A DNA stretch of 64,000 bases from Saccharum officinarum (GCA_020631735.1 CM036199.1:18331553-18395552); one strand, 5' to 3'. Positions 1 through 12,078 are shown, counted from the first letter of the stretch. Translations and numbers: made by a program. The notes: generated from the letters alone by a model not told the origin.

Positions 1-20
1 TGCTGTTGCCGCCGCCGCCA
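1..20 (-). CDS. possible start of a minus-strand gene running off the window
   Basis: Read on the minus strand, bases 20 to 1 give ATG followed by GCG/GCA codons (Met-Ala-Ala-Ala-Ala-Thr-Ala), a common start for grass proteins with plastid or Ala-rich N-termini. The GC-rich DNA on the plus side would be its 5'UTR and promoter. Only seven codons are visible, so the product cannot be named and the call is tentative. Confidence 0.2.
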
Positions 21-450
21 TGGAAGCACGCGTGCATCGGGAAGAGCAGGGCCGCCGGCGATCTCCGTCCGTTGATGTAGTCGCTTCCGGAGTAGCTGCT
101 CGCTCCGCGCTCGTGCTGGTTTGGAAGGAAGAGAAGGAAAATGGAGGGGGCATGGAATTTGAAAGAGGCGAAGGGCGGCACGGAATTAACGGGCGAGCGT
201 GTCCGTCGCGCAATCAATGCCTGCGGGATTGGCGTATTTATGGCAAGCGTTTGGGATTTCCTCCTCCCAACTCACCCAGCCGGCGGCCACCGAGGACGGA
301 CGGACGAGTGCAGCCAGGGCAGCAGAGAGCTACTACCTTTACTCCGGCGCACGTACGCACCGCACGGGGGGCTTCGAATTTGGCCCGGATTTGGTTGGAG
401 GACGGCCGGTGACTGACGGAGCACGAAATTACCGTTACATGACATGACAA
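21..450 (-). promoter_or_regulatory. GC-rich possible promoter/5'UTR of the minus-strand gene
   Basis: This stretch is GC-rich and has many overlapping open frames but no recognisable protein. On the minus strand an ATAAATA box lies at 235-241, about 215 bases upstream of the possible ATG at 20. That spacing would suit a plant promoter with a long leader. The call rests on composition and this one box. Confidence 0.2.
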
Positions 451-783
451 CGATGATGGCATGCGGTTGTGCGAGACAATACTGGCGCCCTCTGAATTCG
501 GGGCCCCTTGTTTCTGAAACTAACTTTTGTTACGCATTTCGGTTTTACGTTTCGTTTCAGCTAGCTCGATGTTGCCCAAGAACTGGTATTCAAATACCGG
601 CAAGTAACAGCTTGTGGGTTTGTTTAGCCACAAAAAAAAATCTAGAAGTTTTACGGTGGTTGGAACAAACGAGGTTGTACAGTGATGGGTGGATTTATGG
701 GACGGAAAATGTCCTCTTGACCTCCTCTAATTATTGGGGTAAATCCAATTTATCTCCTTTAACTATAAAACCGGGTGTTTATG
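451..783. other. intergenic DNA, nothing recognised
   Basis: Mixed-composition DNA between the GC-rich segment and the hAT terminus. A 137-codon open frame is present but has no domain or codon-bias signal, so no gene is called. Confidence 0.4.
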
Positions 784-1403
784 CAGGGCCGTCCCTGCGC
801 ATGTGCAGCATGAGCGACGGCGCAGGGCCTCCAAATCTCGTAGGCCTCCAAATATAGAGTACTTAAATAGATCAGCACAGCAAAAGCTTTGACTTTTGGC
901 CCATTAGCTAGCAAGCCTATTACTGCAGCTAGCACAACAACAGTTTGACCCAATAAAAAATGACTTGTTGGCCGACCGGTGGACAATGAGCATCATTTTG
1001 TTTTGCCAATCCTAATTCACAACAATTAGGTCTCGGTCTCCTCGTTCCCTACCGCCGCCATCGCCCTGATGCCGTATCGGCTGCCGGCCGCGTATCACGA
1101 GCGAGCGACATCGAGCGTGAGGAACTGACGGCAACCTGAACCTGCAGCGACTAGCGAGGCCCTGAGGCCCTGAAGGTAATATTAATCATTTATTTTTTTC
1201 AATTTATTCAGACTGTAATGAGTAGTGGGTCGATCTCTCTAAATTTTGTTCTTTCGATCTTTTCATTTAGACACCTACTGGAATTGTGTTCAAAGATTGA
1301 AGCCATGTCTTCTGCAAATCGTTCTAGAAAATTTGAATCGAGTTGGCAAAAGCGTAAGAAAAAACAAAGAATAGAGAAATTAATCTAGTCTTAGGAAGGA
1401 GCT

Positions 1404-3724
1404 ATGGATAGGTTCATTACAAAACAGTCGCAAGTGTCATCTGATAATCCGACACCTGACCAAGGCCAAGCAATTGACAATAATGTTGACAATAATCCTA
1501 TAGATCCTCCAGAAAATATGTGGAAGTTGAGGAAGCTCTTCCTGACAACACAAATACTCATATAGGAGGCAATAATAGTGAAGACTTGAATCCTTCTTCA
1601 AATGATGGTGATTCTTTTCAGCCTGATATATTTGACCCAAGATATTGGGATTCACTTGATAGTAAACAAGTTGATATTTTAGCACAAAAGAGCCCTAAAA
1701 GAGATCTATCAATTCAGAAGGGGCCTAAGGACAGGTTTTCTAGAAGATTTTCTTCACTATTCTATAATAGAATTCTATCAAATGGAGAAAGCTGTGACAA
1801 GGATTGGCTTGTTTATTCTAAGAAACTCGATAGAGTATTTTGCTTTAGCTATAAATTATTTACAAAGGGGCATCGAAAAGGTCAGTTGGCAAATGAGGGT
1901 TATAATGACTGGGCACATCTTGGGAAGAGGCTCAAAGAACATGAGACAGGTGCAGATCATGTTTTGAGCATGACAGCTTGGTATGAGTTGCGTAATAGAT
2001 TGCAAACTGATCAAACTATTGATAAAGCTACTCAACGACAACTTGAGAAAGAAAAGGACCATTGGAGGAAAGTTTTATTTAGAATTGTTGGCATAGTAAA
2101 ATTTCTTGCCAAGCACCATCTTGCATTTCGTGGAAGCAACAGCAAACTATATGATGATAGCAATGGGAATTTCTTGGGCTTAGTAGAGATGTTAGCTGAA
2201 TTTGATCCAGTTATTCAAGAGCATGTCTGTCGTATTACAAATGAAGAAACTCATGTTCATTATCTCGGTCCTAGGATTCAGAATGAGTTGAAACACTTGC
2301 TTGCTTCTGCTATTAAGTCTGAAATTATTAAGAAAATAAAGAGTGCAAAGTATTTTTCTGTCATACTTATTGTACCCCTGATGCAAGTCACCAAGAACAA
2401 ATGTCTTTAATTATAAGATATGTGGACTCATCATCAGGTCATGTTCGCATTGAAGAATCCTTTCTAGGATTTTTAGATGTAAATAACATGACTGGACAAG
2501 CGCTTTTTGATGTGCTAGAGAATGAGCTAAATATTCTTGATCTTGACATAGATGATGTGAGAGGACAAGGCTATAATAATGGGTCAAATATGAAAGGAAA
2601 ACATCAAGGTGTACGAAGGAAATTTTTGGATGTAAATCCTAGAGCTTTCTATTCTGCTTGTGGTTGTTATAGCCTTAATTTAACACTTTGTGATATGGCT
2701 ACTAAGACTTGTGGCAAAGCTAAACACTTTTTTTAGAATCATCCAACGTATCTACACAACGTTTGCTAACTCTACTAAAAAATGACAGATTCTAAAAGAT
2801 AACATAACTGGATTGACTCTCAAGTCAGTTTCAGCTACACGATGGGAAAGTTGCATTGACAGTGTTAAAGCTATCAGATTTCAATGTGCAGACATTCGGG
2901 AGGCTCTACTTCAGGTACCCAACATTTTCATATTGGAACTGAATCAATGGTGTAATTTAGTTGGTTATCTCATATATTAAAAATGTTTTCTTTCTTTTAA
3001 TTTTATAGGTATCTGATACTGATAATGATCCGACAAAGAGCAGTGAGACTAAAGGTCTGGCAAATAATGAACTTGGATAATATGAATTTATAGTGGCAGT
3101 CGTTATTTGGTATGAGGTACTATATGCTATTAATTTGGTAAACAAACAAATGCAAGCAAAGAATATGCTTATTGATGTTGCTATGGATAAAGTGCAAGGG
3201 CTTATTTCTATCTTCGAGGGCTATAGGGAAACTGGTTTCTTAGAAGCTTTGAAGTCGGCCAAAGGAATTGCACTTGAGATGGATATTGGTACAACATTTA
3301 CTAAAAAAGACAAATTAAAAGAAAGAGACATTATGATAAAAACCCAGAAGACACAAATACAACCACAATGTCTCCAGAGGAGTTATTTAGAGTAGAGTAT
3401 TTTTTACGCCTTGTTGATCAAGCTATTGTCTCTCTTACAACGAGATTTGAGCAGTACAAAGAATACCAGAAAAATTTTGGTTTCTTATTTACTTGGGAAG
3501 CATTGCAGTTGTTGGATGACCGGGGCTTGAAGTCTTCTTGTGATACTCTTGAGGCTGTCCTTAAAAAGGATGGAAAATCTGACATTGATGCCAAAGAACT
3601 ATATATGGAGTTGAAGTTTGTACGAGAATTCATTCCAAAAGAAAGAATGTGGCCTATTAAAATTCTGCAGTTTTTAAAGGAGCATGGTTGTTTTCCTAAT
3701 GCAACTATTGCATATAGAGTTCTA
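1404..3724 (+). pseudogene. hAT transposase (ZMYM1-like), 5' part
   Basis: The start chosen is the ATG at 1404, which opens a polar leader (begins MDRFITKQSQ). A one-base shift near 1518 moves into the frame that runs to 2410. That frame holds a TTF-type zinc-finger region (DPRYWD, then KDWLVYSKK and FCFSYKLF), where the family's usual cysteines appear as Ser/Tyr. The DUF4371/catalytic region follows (2210-2740, including GQGYNNGSNMKGKHQGV and SLNLTLCDMA) after another frame change near 2400. A plausible GT-AG intron lies at 2916-3008. Further transposase sequence (3160-3720) is in yet other frames. The C-terminal domain is separated by the LINE at 3723. In the family, the protein cuts and pastes hAT elements through an RNase H-like fold. 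Multiple frameshifts make this copy inactive. Confidence 0.75.
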
Positions 3725-6700
3725 TTTTTTTTTGACGGCGAAAGACTGTGGGTGAGATCCCCACAGTAAGATTTTAATTAAATTAAAGGAGAGAATGTAC
3801 TTACACACAAGCTATTAACTAAAGGCATCAAGCCAAACACAAAAGGATAATCTCAAGTCATCCTTAAAACGAACGGATTGCAGATGACATTGATTTTTAA
3901 ACTTAGTTAACTAGGCATTCGGACTCGGTTGTCGCCTCTGAAAAACCTTGTCATTGCGCATCTTCCACAATTCCCACGTCGCTATCAACACCGCTTCTGT
4001 GAAGAAAGGCAGGTTGTGAACTAAGTTCCCATGCACCAGCCTATCCATGAGCTGTAGCGAGCCGTCCCAGACGAAGTTGAGAATCCCCAAGCACTCCTGT
4101 GCGAATGGACAAGCAAAGAATAGATGCTCAATGGTCTCCTCTTCCCGATCATTACACATGACACATAAGATGCTGTTTAGGTTGTGCAGATGCCTTCTCC
4201 TCAACATCGACTTGGTGTTCAACCTGTCAACTAGAACTAGCCATGCGAAAAATTTGATGCGTGGGTGCATTTTGATTTCCAAACCACTTTGAAAATCGGA
4301 TGGGCTTCCACGGTGCTGAAAATATGGGAGTAGAAGCGCCTCGAAGTGTATTTACTACCCCAGGTCGGCACCCACCGATCAGTAGCAGTATCATCATATG
4401 GGATCAGTTGCAGCCGGACCTGTAGGTTCTCAAACTCTTGGAAAGCTTGCTGCGAGAGCGGGAGAAAAAAATAAGCTATCAAGGTCATCAGCCTGCATAG
4501 CTTCCATTACTGAAATATCACCATTTGTTGCAAAGGAAGCCAATCTTGGGTAATCTTGAGATAGCACTGACATAGACCACTGATCTTCCCAAAAACAAAC
4601 TGAGGAGCCTTTCCCAAGTTCACACTTAGCAATTCTTCTAAAGATGACATTGAGGCGCAATACATCTTTCCACCAAAAAAAACCCATTTCCCTTACAGCA
4701 TGGGGTACTTTGATGTCATAATATTTGCTCCAAACTAGTTGTACCCATGGGATGTCTTCCTTGTTATAAAATTTTCTCAGCTGCTTTAGGAGAAGAGCGT
4801 CATTCTGTAGGTGAAGATTGATCACACCCATACCTCCCTTCTCTTTGGGTTTCATCACAGTTGGCCATGCCACAAGGTTTCCACCCTTCTTCTCAGGATC
4901 ATTGCCTCTCCAGAGGCACTGCTTCCTTGCTCTGTCAATATTATCAATGACTCCCTTGGGCAATTTAATGGTGCACATAGCATATGTGGTGATCGGGGAT
5001 ATTACAGAGTTGACCATTTCCAACCTACCAGAGTAGGAGAGCCAAGTTGAGCACGCAGATAATCTTCTTTCAATTCTATCCATCATCGGTGTGAAGTCCT
5101 CAATGTGGGGCTTGGTCGTACCCATGGGTAATACTAGGTAAGTGAAAGGCATGATGCCTATATCACAGCCAAAAGTGCTTGCAAGGTGTGCCATTCTCTC
5201 ATTGGAAACATTGATGTGGTACATATGGGACTTACTATAATTAACTTTGAGTCCTGTCGATTCTGCAAAACTGTGCAATAATGCTTTGAGAAAGACCAAC
5301 TGTCTGGTATCAGCTTGGAGGAGCATAAGAGTATCATCCACGTACTGAATCACAGGAAAGTCATCATTCGGCTGTGGGATAGGCAGTCTAAGTAAATTCA
5401 TGGCAGCAGCTTGGTTGACTAGAATCTGCAAAAGCTCTGCAGCAAGCACAAATAAGAGAGGAGATAGTGGATCACCCTATCGAACTCCTCGCTTGCATTT
5501 GAAGAACTTGCTGGGTACTCCATTAAGGAGCACAACAGATGATCCAGATGAAAGGATGGCCTGAACCCAGAGTAACCATCTGTCTGGGAAACCCATATGG
5601 TGCATAATCTGAATGATTGTTGAGTGTTCCACCGTGTCAAACGCCTTCTCAAAATCTAGTTTGAGAATTATAATCTCTCTTCGTGAATGATGACATTGGT
5701 GTATATACTCATAACTCCAAGCCAAACAATCTTGTATCGTGCGCGATTGGATAAATCCATATTGGTTCCGATGGACAATCCTCAAAATGACCATCTGCAG
5801 TCTGTCTGCAAGAATTTTGGTGATGACTTTGAGAGTAATATTCATAAGCGAAATAGGGCGGAAATCACTGACAGTCTCAGGGCTATCTTTCTTCGGCACC
5901 AAAGTGATGTAGGAGGTGTTGATGCACTCTAGATTTGCTTGGCCAAAGAAGAAGTCTGAACACAGGGAGTAGAAATCACCTTTAATGAACTGCCAACATT
6001 TCTTCAAAAAAAAAGCCATTGAACCCGTCAGGTCCTGGTGCTTTGTCAGTGGGCATACGTTTTACAATTGAGTCCACCTCTTCATCAATGATGGGTGCAA
6101 CAAGCATATCTAGGTCATTGATTGGTGTGACCAAATTTGCAAGGTCGAAGAGCATAGTGGGCAAGGACGTGGTGCCCATGCGATTTCTGAACGAGCTCCA
6201 AAGAAGGCCTGCTTTACTACCATGGTCTTTTATCCAAACTCCTTGCTCATTCATAATCTGCGAGATGGTATTTCTACGGTATGATATTGTTGCCATGCCA
6301 TAAAAAAAATTTGTGCATTCATCACCAAGCCTGATTCGATTCATCGTATAGCTTTTTTTCCAGTATAGATTTTTGTAGTGCAACCAAGTTTGCAGCTGTC
6401 TCTTGACTGCAGCCCTCAGATTGGCCTCAGGGTTGAAGAGACCTCTTCTGTCCTCCAGTGTATCTAGGAAGCAAATGACTCTATTACAGTTGCTGATTAA
6501 GAGTTTTAGGTTGGAGAGATGCCTGCTCCAATTCTTTAATCTGGCTCTTAGCGCTTTGAACTTCACTGAAATATTTCGGGCACTATCAGTCAACATAGGC
6601 AGATAGTTCTAGCAATCAAATAATGTGTCCAAGAAGTCATCTTGTTCTGCCCAGAAGTTCTCGAAACGAAACATACTTGCCTTGGGTATTTTTGTACTGA

Positions 6701-6878
6701 TCGCCACTTTGCACGGTATATGATCGGATGTGATCTTAGCTAGGGGGAGAACCTCTGTGTTAGGGAAGTCTAGGGTCCAGATGGACGTGAAAAACCAGTC
6801 AAGCTGCTCCAGCAATGGGTTGGACTGCATGTTACTCCAGGTGAAGGCGCGCCCCTTCAACGGTAATTCAACTACCTG
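3723..6878 (-). mobile_element. L1-type LINE inserted in the hAT transposase gene
   Basis: On the minus strand the 3' end is a short poly(A) (T-run at 3723-3732), just after sequence reading CGCCGTC, a typical grass L1 tail. Upstream on the minus strand come zf-RVT, reverse transcriptase and the end of an endonuclease domain, and then transposase coding resumes at about 6879. Length is about 3.15 kb, so the element is 5' truncated: ORF1 and most of the endonuclease are missing. I could not identify a convincing target-site duplication. The flanks are clearly one hAT gene interrupted, since coding on both sides belongs to the same transposase. Confidence 0.8.
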
Positions 6879-6890
6879 TGATCGTTGCAT
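3911..6890 (-). pseudogene. LINE ORF2 remnant (endonuclease C-terminus, RT, zf-RVT)
   Basis: Reading on the minus strand: 6890-6609 has the end of an exonuclease/endonuclease domain (LKGRAFTWSN, then SDHIPC). The segment 6596-5982 is the linker and finger region ending in the DKAPGPDGF motif. The segment 6019-5477 carries RT blocks, including [32 protein letters not shown] and GFPDRWLLW. The segment 5449-4430 has the catalytic YVDD (IQYVDDTLML) and thumb. The segment 4282-3911 is a zf-RVT domain with CVMCND and H-x-x-C-like residues. Five frame changes or stops separate these blocks, so it cannot make active ORF2 protein. In the family this protein performs target-primed reverse transcription. 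Confidence 0.8.
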
Positions 6891-7078
6891 CAGCAGAGCG
6901 AAGCTTTTCTAAATTGAAGCTATTGAAGACTTATTTGCGTTCTACAATGACACAAGAAAGACTTAATGACTTGGTTATAATAGCATTTGAAGGCGAAATG
7001 TTGGAGAAGATTGATTATGAGCATATCATTGAAGACTTCATTTCAAAGAACACTACAAGAATGATGCTATTCAAGTAA
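6879..7078 (+). pseudogene. hAT transposase C-terminal dimerisation domain
   Basis: The peptide VASAERSFSKLKLLKTYLRS followed by TMTQERLNDLVIIAFEGEML and a DYEHIIEDFISKN stretch is the hAT family C-terminal dimerisation domain. It is the direct continuation of the transposase cut off at 3724. The stop at 7076-7078 is probably the native stop of the transposase. Confidence 0.8.
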
Positions 7079-7186
7079 AGATTATGCAACAAAGATACCA
7101 TTCTTGATATATTTTATTGCAATGTACTACATACTACATCATATCATACATTTAGCTCTGTTTTTTCTGGGCTAGTAAGTCACATT

Positions 7187-7316
7187 GGCCCTGTTCATCT
7201 GGCTTATAATCCGTCTTATTCAGCTTGTTTTTTCAGCCGGAACAGTATTTTTCTCTCACAAAAAATCAGCCAACCGTGTTTTTTCAGCCAGCTTATAATT
7301 CCAGCCGAACGGCTCC
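7187..7316. mobile_element. MITE with GGCCCTGTTC-type ends
   Basis: The left end GGCCCTGTTC (7187-7196) is matched in inverted form by GAACGGCTCC (7307-7316). The interior has the repeated 'cagc...ttttttcagcc' and 'cttataa' motifs of a very common grass MITE family. About 130 bp. A relative with better-preserved ends lies at 17371-17478. Confidence 0.6.
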
Positions 7317-8280
7317 ATTTTTTTGCTTCTCTAACTGTTGAAACTATTCAATTTATAGATCATGATTTTAAGAAATATATGAAGCCTTTCTACTTGATCA
7401 TGTGCTCTCGGTGCATGCGCAGACCTATGCCGGTGATGACGAATGAGGAAGCAATCGCGTCCGTCCAGATGCCGTCGACCAAGTGGTAGACGTCGTGTAC
7501 TTGTATGCCAGCTATTCCTGATGGTCTAATCATTCTTCCCATGTCATCTTTGTGATGCCCCTGAAGAAGATAGTGCAGCTACGAAGTTAAACCACATGGT
7601 ACATGTTGACATGTTATTATTGTGCAATGAAAGTTTGAATTATATTTTTTATTTGAACTTTCTTATGCATGCCTCAACGGTTAAGCTAGACATCGTTGTT
7701 GAGAAAAATATTTTTTGTAGTTTGCATGGTGGGTTGCACAGTGATTCACGCTGCGGTCTCAAAATTTTGTCTTTTTATTTGCATCCTCCATTTCATATTT
7801 GGCTAGTTTCAAATTTTAGAATACCATGTAAGATTCAAATAATTCTAATCAAGAAAAAGGTAGAGCTTGATTTTAGGAAAACTATAAAACTAGTTTCGTA
7901 TTTTTCAGAGTTAAAAAATTAAAAATTTATATAAGCTTTCTAATATTAAATTAGATTTTAATATTTTGATAAATGCATATTATAAAAAATATTTAGATGT
8001 TTTTTTAAAAAAATATTTCTATAACGTTTTTATAAAGCTTAAGTGACCTTTCTGCACTACTGTGAAAGTCCGGTTTATCTCCATTGTTACTGACATGGCG
8101 CCACGTAGGACAATTGCTGTGGCGCCACATTAGCCCAAAATGCTTTTAAAAACACTCATGGGAGATAAATCGAAAGGTTTCAATAGTTTTAAGGAGTATA
8201 AACACCCTGTTTTATATAGTTTTGTTTTGAGAAACCCCTATTTTATATACTTTTTCCTTATAGTACGTACTGGGCTGCTG
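7317..8280. other. AT-rich intergenic DNA, no gene seen
   Basis: AT-rich sequence with short open frames only (longest about 108 codons at 7596-7922, rich in Phe/Leu/Ile as random AT-rich DNA gives). A local duplication of a 'ggcgccac' motif occurs near 8097-8130. No domain or RNA gene is visible. Confidence 0.5.
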
Positions 8281-8780
8281 CGGGAGCTCCTATTTTATGA
8301 TGGGCTCAAAAACATCAATGGCCCATCAGTTTGGTTGCAACGGGTTACGAGAGGGAGGGGCCGATGTCCGGCCCGTTTCGGCCCGCACAGGAGTTCGGCT
8401 TCATCATCATCATCAAGATGGTAAAAAAATGGATCCGGCATTCCGGCCGGCGACTTCCCCGCCTAACCCGTGGCGGACGGACGGGGTCCCGCGAGTCTCC
8501 CGGTGGCAAACTAGCCACACCGGAGATGAGCTCCCAAGCGACTTCGCTTGGGTCGTCCCGTACTGCTTTGGCCGGACTGCCGGAGGCCATGGTGGCGGTG
8601 CCCGGGGTCCGGCGGGAGGAACCTAGGAACGGGGCTTCGCGGCGCTGCTCGCTGGTGCTGGGTTGAAGCAGGAATCTGCCTTCTGGTAGATCGGTAGCGG
8701 CCACATGTGAAGGATGCCGGGAGGTCGGTATGGATGCTCGGGCTGGATGGTGAGTGCCCTGACATTTTTCGTTCATTTTC
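8281..8780. other. GC-rich island, no recognisable product
   Basis: A sharp change to GC-rich composition, with overlapping open frames on both strands (up to 143 codons, 8776-8345 minus). None has a domain I recognise and several frames are equally open, as expected from GC-rich DNA. It could be a decayed promoter/first exon. Confidence 0.3.
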
Positions 8781-9817
8781 TGGCAGTAGTACTCCAGTAT
8801 TGTTTACTTCTACTGTTCTACAGTTGTACTACTAATCTTCTGAAGCCACCCTTCGAAATTCGAAAAGCACTACGTCTACATTGGTTCTACTGGTACTATG
8901 TTCAATACTTCGGCCTTGCTTGGATATAGTCGGATTCGCATCATCCCGAGTGTGTATTGGAGTGGATCTTAAACTAAATTCCACCCCAACATATATGGAT
9001 TGAGGTGAATCCGATAACATACAAACAAGGCCTGCAGTGGAAAAGAGTAGTAATTAGAACATATTCCTAGGACGCAACGAGCTGGAAGTAGCAGAACACT
9101 GCATCCGAACTCTGCATTCTGTTAGGTGTTGATTTACAGGCAAAGCAGCAGAACCTTTTTATGGAGCCTCGGCATACCAGCTGTTTAATTTTGCCCACTC
9201 CTTTTCTGCTGTTATTGGATGACTGTCACCGCATTTTCCTTGTTTGAAGAAGTAATCACTTTGGAGATCTCTCCAGTTTTTAGACTGTGTTTGCATTGGG
9301 ACAGCAAATGCATCACCTTCTAATTAGTTCGGCCATACATCCAACAACCTAGCATGTGCTATTTTTCTTAATCTCTGACTGTAAACACATTCAATTCATT
9401 ATATTTCTTGAGAATACAATTCATGTGCATATACAACTTATTTATGACACATTGCCAGCCTACTTCTATTTTTATGACACACTGCCAGCCTACCTCAATA
9501 CAATGGAACAAGAGATAACAATTGCATGCAGTATATGATTATCAAATACTAATTTGGAGATGCTTCCCGTGCAACCAATCAACCCTGGTAAAAGCTACCT
9601 TTTTTTCTCAAGGACACACAAAAGCTTGCATGCAACAGGACAAAAGAGAGCAGACTTCATAACCTGTAAATGATCAACAAAAGGGAACACTCCGTTATCT
9701 AATGTCTGTCAGAGCAACACCCAAACTATGTAATTCAACCACTACCATCATCCTTCAACAGCACAGGCTGACCAAAAGATAGATTCCTAAACAGAAACAA
9801 GTACCCACTTGCTCTTC
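8781..9817. other. intergenic DNA with a 30-bp tandem duplication
   Basis: No gene seen. A short tandem duplication with period 30 occupies 9441-9494 (unit begins tttatgacac and contains tgccagcctac). The end of this stretch is the 3' flank of the minus-strand receptor-kinase pseudogene. Confidence 0.5.
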
Positions 9818-11310
9818 TCAATGGTACAAACTTATGAAAGTTGGGGTATCAATAGGAGGCTGAGGAACTTCTATTGCTCCATCAAGCATCTTGGTCACTT
9901 TAAGCATAGTTGGGCGCCTTTCTGGTTCATCCTGTATACACCAAAGTGCAACTCTCGTGAATCTTTCAACCATCTTCATTTTGATAATAGCTTCCTCATC
10001 ACTTTCAACTAACAAGTCAAGGCGGCTACAGCGGTAGCAGTCATATGCCCAGTGTGCCAATATAACTTGCTCCTCATCGGTGGCCTGAAGGTCTACATTC
10101 CGCCTGCAGCATACAATCTCCAAAAGGACTATCCCAAAGCTGTACACATCTACTTTACTGGAGATTCTCACGTTCTTGAACCACTCTGGAGCAAAGTATC
10201 CTCGGGTACCTCGGATTCCAGTGCTAGTTTTTGTCTGCTCGGCTTTCAGCAGCTTTGCTATGCCAAAGTCTGTTATCTTTGCTATAAAGTTGTCATCAAG
10301 AAGGATTTTCTCAGGCTTTATGTCGCAGTGTATGATCTGCTTACCACACTCCTCATGCAAGTAGAGCAGTCCTTTTGCCACCCCATGGGCAATATCAGCT
10401 CGGAGGTCCCATGATGGCCTCTTGCCACTGAAGAGGAACTTAGCAAGAGAGCCATTGGGCATGAATGGATACACCAAGAGCCTTTCAGCTCCTTCATAGC
10501 AGAATCCCAATAGCTGGACTAAGTTCTTGTGGAGTGTGTGCCCAATTGTTTGAACTTCCATTGTGAACTCCTTTTGTGTCTCTTGTGGGATCCTATCGAT
10601 GATCTTCTTGACTGCGATGCTGGTGTCAAACTCACCATGTAGGTACCCTTTATAGACTATACCAGAAGCTCCCCTGCCCACTTCCTCGTTGAACCCATTA
10701 GTTGCCTGCTCAAGCTCTCTGTAAGTGAAATCTCTTGTCATCATCCTGGTCCATGCTCGTAAATGATTCTTTTGCCTGGTGGCCCAAGAGCGAGCTCCCA
10801 GAAAATGGGCTGAGATTAAGAGAAAGTTCAGAAAGACAGAACTACCTATAATGATTGATCCTCCAAGTATCCAACCCTTCCTATTGGTTTTCCATTTACT
10901 GCTGGCCTCAGTATTCAGTAAAGTCTGAGAATGATTATCCTTTGGCACCTTGAGATATACTGTCCTTTGAACTTCGCTCCCTTGATTCCCATTAGACAAA
11001 GGTAGCTTCTTCTTCCAGCAATCTCCACTATTATTAAACACTGCAGCAGCACAGAAGCAATCAATCAAGCATAAGCTTAGGCAAGCAGTCTCGGTTATGG
11101 GGTAGTACTGCTCATAGGCACGAAGAGGCCAGTCAATATAATTCATTGGAATCATTTGGAACAGCTCTAGCACTTCTGTCTCACTCGAGTTGCAGCTCTG
11201 CTGTGCAAAGTCTGGCTTGCACCCTTTGTACTTCCTTTCTGTATCAAAGAAAGAATAGTGCTGGGGACAAGAGCATTCCGTCTGACTCAAGTTGAACGTG
11301 CAATAGCTGT

Positions 11311-11327
11311 TGTATCCACACACTCCA
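11311..11327. repeat. target-site duplication, left copy (RTE LINE)
   Basis: TGTATCCACACACTCCA, identical to 11650-11666. In the receptor-kinase frame this encodes (minus strand) the GVCGY segment, which accordingly appears on both sides of the LINE. Confidence 0.9.
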
Positions 11328-11649
11328 ACAACAACAACAACAACAACATAGCCTTTTGTCCCAAGCAAGTTGGGGTAGGCTAGAGATGAAACCCAAAAGA
11401 GACGAGAAACAGGGAGACACATAAAGGGACATAAAGGGCACAAGACAAAAGAGGTCACGGTTCAGGCACGTTGATTGCTAATCTCCAAGCGCTCCTGTCC
11501 ATAGCTAAATCCTTGGGGATATTCCACTCCTTAAGATCTCTCTTAACGGACTCGTCCCAAGTTAGTTTAGGTCGACCTCTACCGCTCTTTACATTATCGG
11601 CCCGCTTTAGAACTCCACTACGCACCGGCGCCTCAGGAGGCCTCAGGAG
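11328..11649 (-). mobile_element. 5'-truncated RTE-type LINE inside the receptor kinase
   Basis: On the minus strand the insert encodes the C-terminal tail of an RTE-like reverse transcriptase (GRGRPKLTWDESVKRDLKEW, ending INVPEP and a stop). A short 3'UTR follows, then a (TTG)n tail, seen on the plus strand as (CAA)n at 11325-11349. It is flanked by perfect 17-bp copies of TGTATCCACACACTCCA at 11311-11327 and 11650-11666. The (TTG)n tail and long target duplication are what RTE-clade integration leaves. Only about 320 bp were copied. Confidence 0.85.
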
Positions 11650-11666
11650 TGTATCCACACACTCCA
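11650..11666. repeat. target-site duplication, right copy (RTE LINE)
   Basis: Perfect 17-bp match to 11311-11327. Perfect identity suggests either a young insertion or little mutation since. Confidence 0.9.
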
Positions 11667-12078
11667 CTACCGAAATTTGAATACATGATGCTGCAGATAT
11701 TTGCCGGCACAGCTTGCACTACTGTCAACACTGCAGGCAACCCACTTCTTACCTCTTCCTTTTTTGGATACTTATACTTTCGAAGAACACCATCCGGGTC
11801 AAGTCTTGCCCAATGGTAGTACTGATCTATTGAGTCCATCTCTGCTGGCATGATAACATTAGGGTCTTGTGTGCTGTTCTCCAAGGCATAGTAGATCATG
11901 CCATTCATATCATAGACCAGTTTCCCACCTTTTCCACTTGTGTTAGTGGACCAATAACCATCATACTTAAATCCCGTAGGAACAGCAACCGTGTAGAAAG
12001 TCAGGTTTCCATCTGTTTCAAGACTAAGGATGAACCGGCCATTTGAGTAATCAGTGTCCATAAGCTTAGCTTGGAGGA

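Larger units (their letters stand above)
784..7187 (+). mobile_element. hAT DNA transposon, decayed, split by a LINE
   Basis: The left end is the near-palindrome CAGGGCCGTCCCTG at 784-797, typical of plant hAT terminal inverted repeats. The interior encodes a ZMYM1-like (TTF zinc finger, DUF4371, hAT dimerisation) transposase from 1404 to 3724 that resumes at 6879-7078. A minus-strand LINE occupies the middle. The right terminus was not found with confidence; the element must end close to the MITE that begins at 7187. A second copy of the same terminus plus an internal transposase fragment occurs at 22367-22612, so this is a family rather than a single element. Confidence 0.7.

Noticed and set aside
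20..412. 130-codon plus-strand ORF at the window start
   Set aside because: Low-complexity Arg/Gly/Pro-rich frame in GC-rich DNA with alternative frames open; a minus-strand gene start fits better.
784..797. Treating the near-palindrome CAGGGCCGTCCCTG as a stand-alone MITE
   Set aside because: Transposase coding follows at 1404 and the same terminus is linked to transposase sequence at 22367, so it is the hAT end.
8345..8776. 143-codon minus-strand ORF in the GC-rich island
   Set aside because: Several frames on both strands are equally open and none resembles a known protein; composition explains it.
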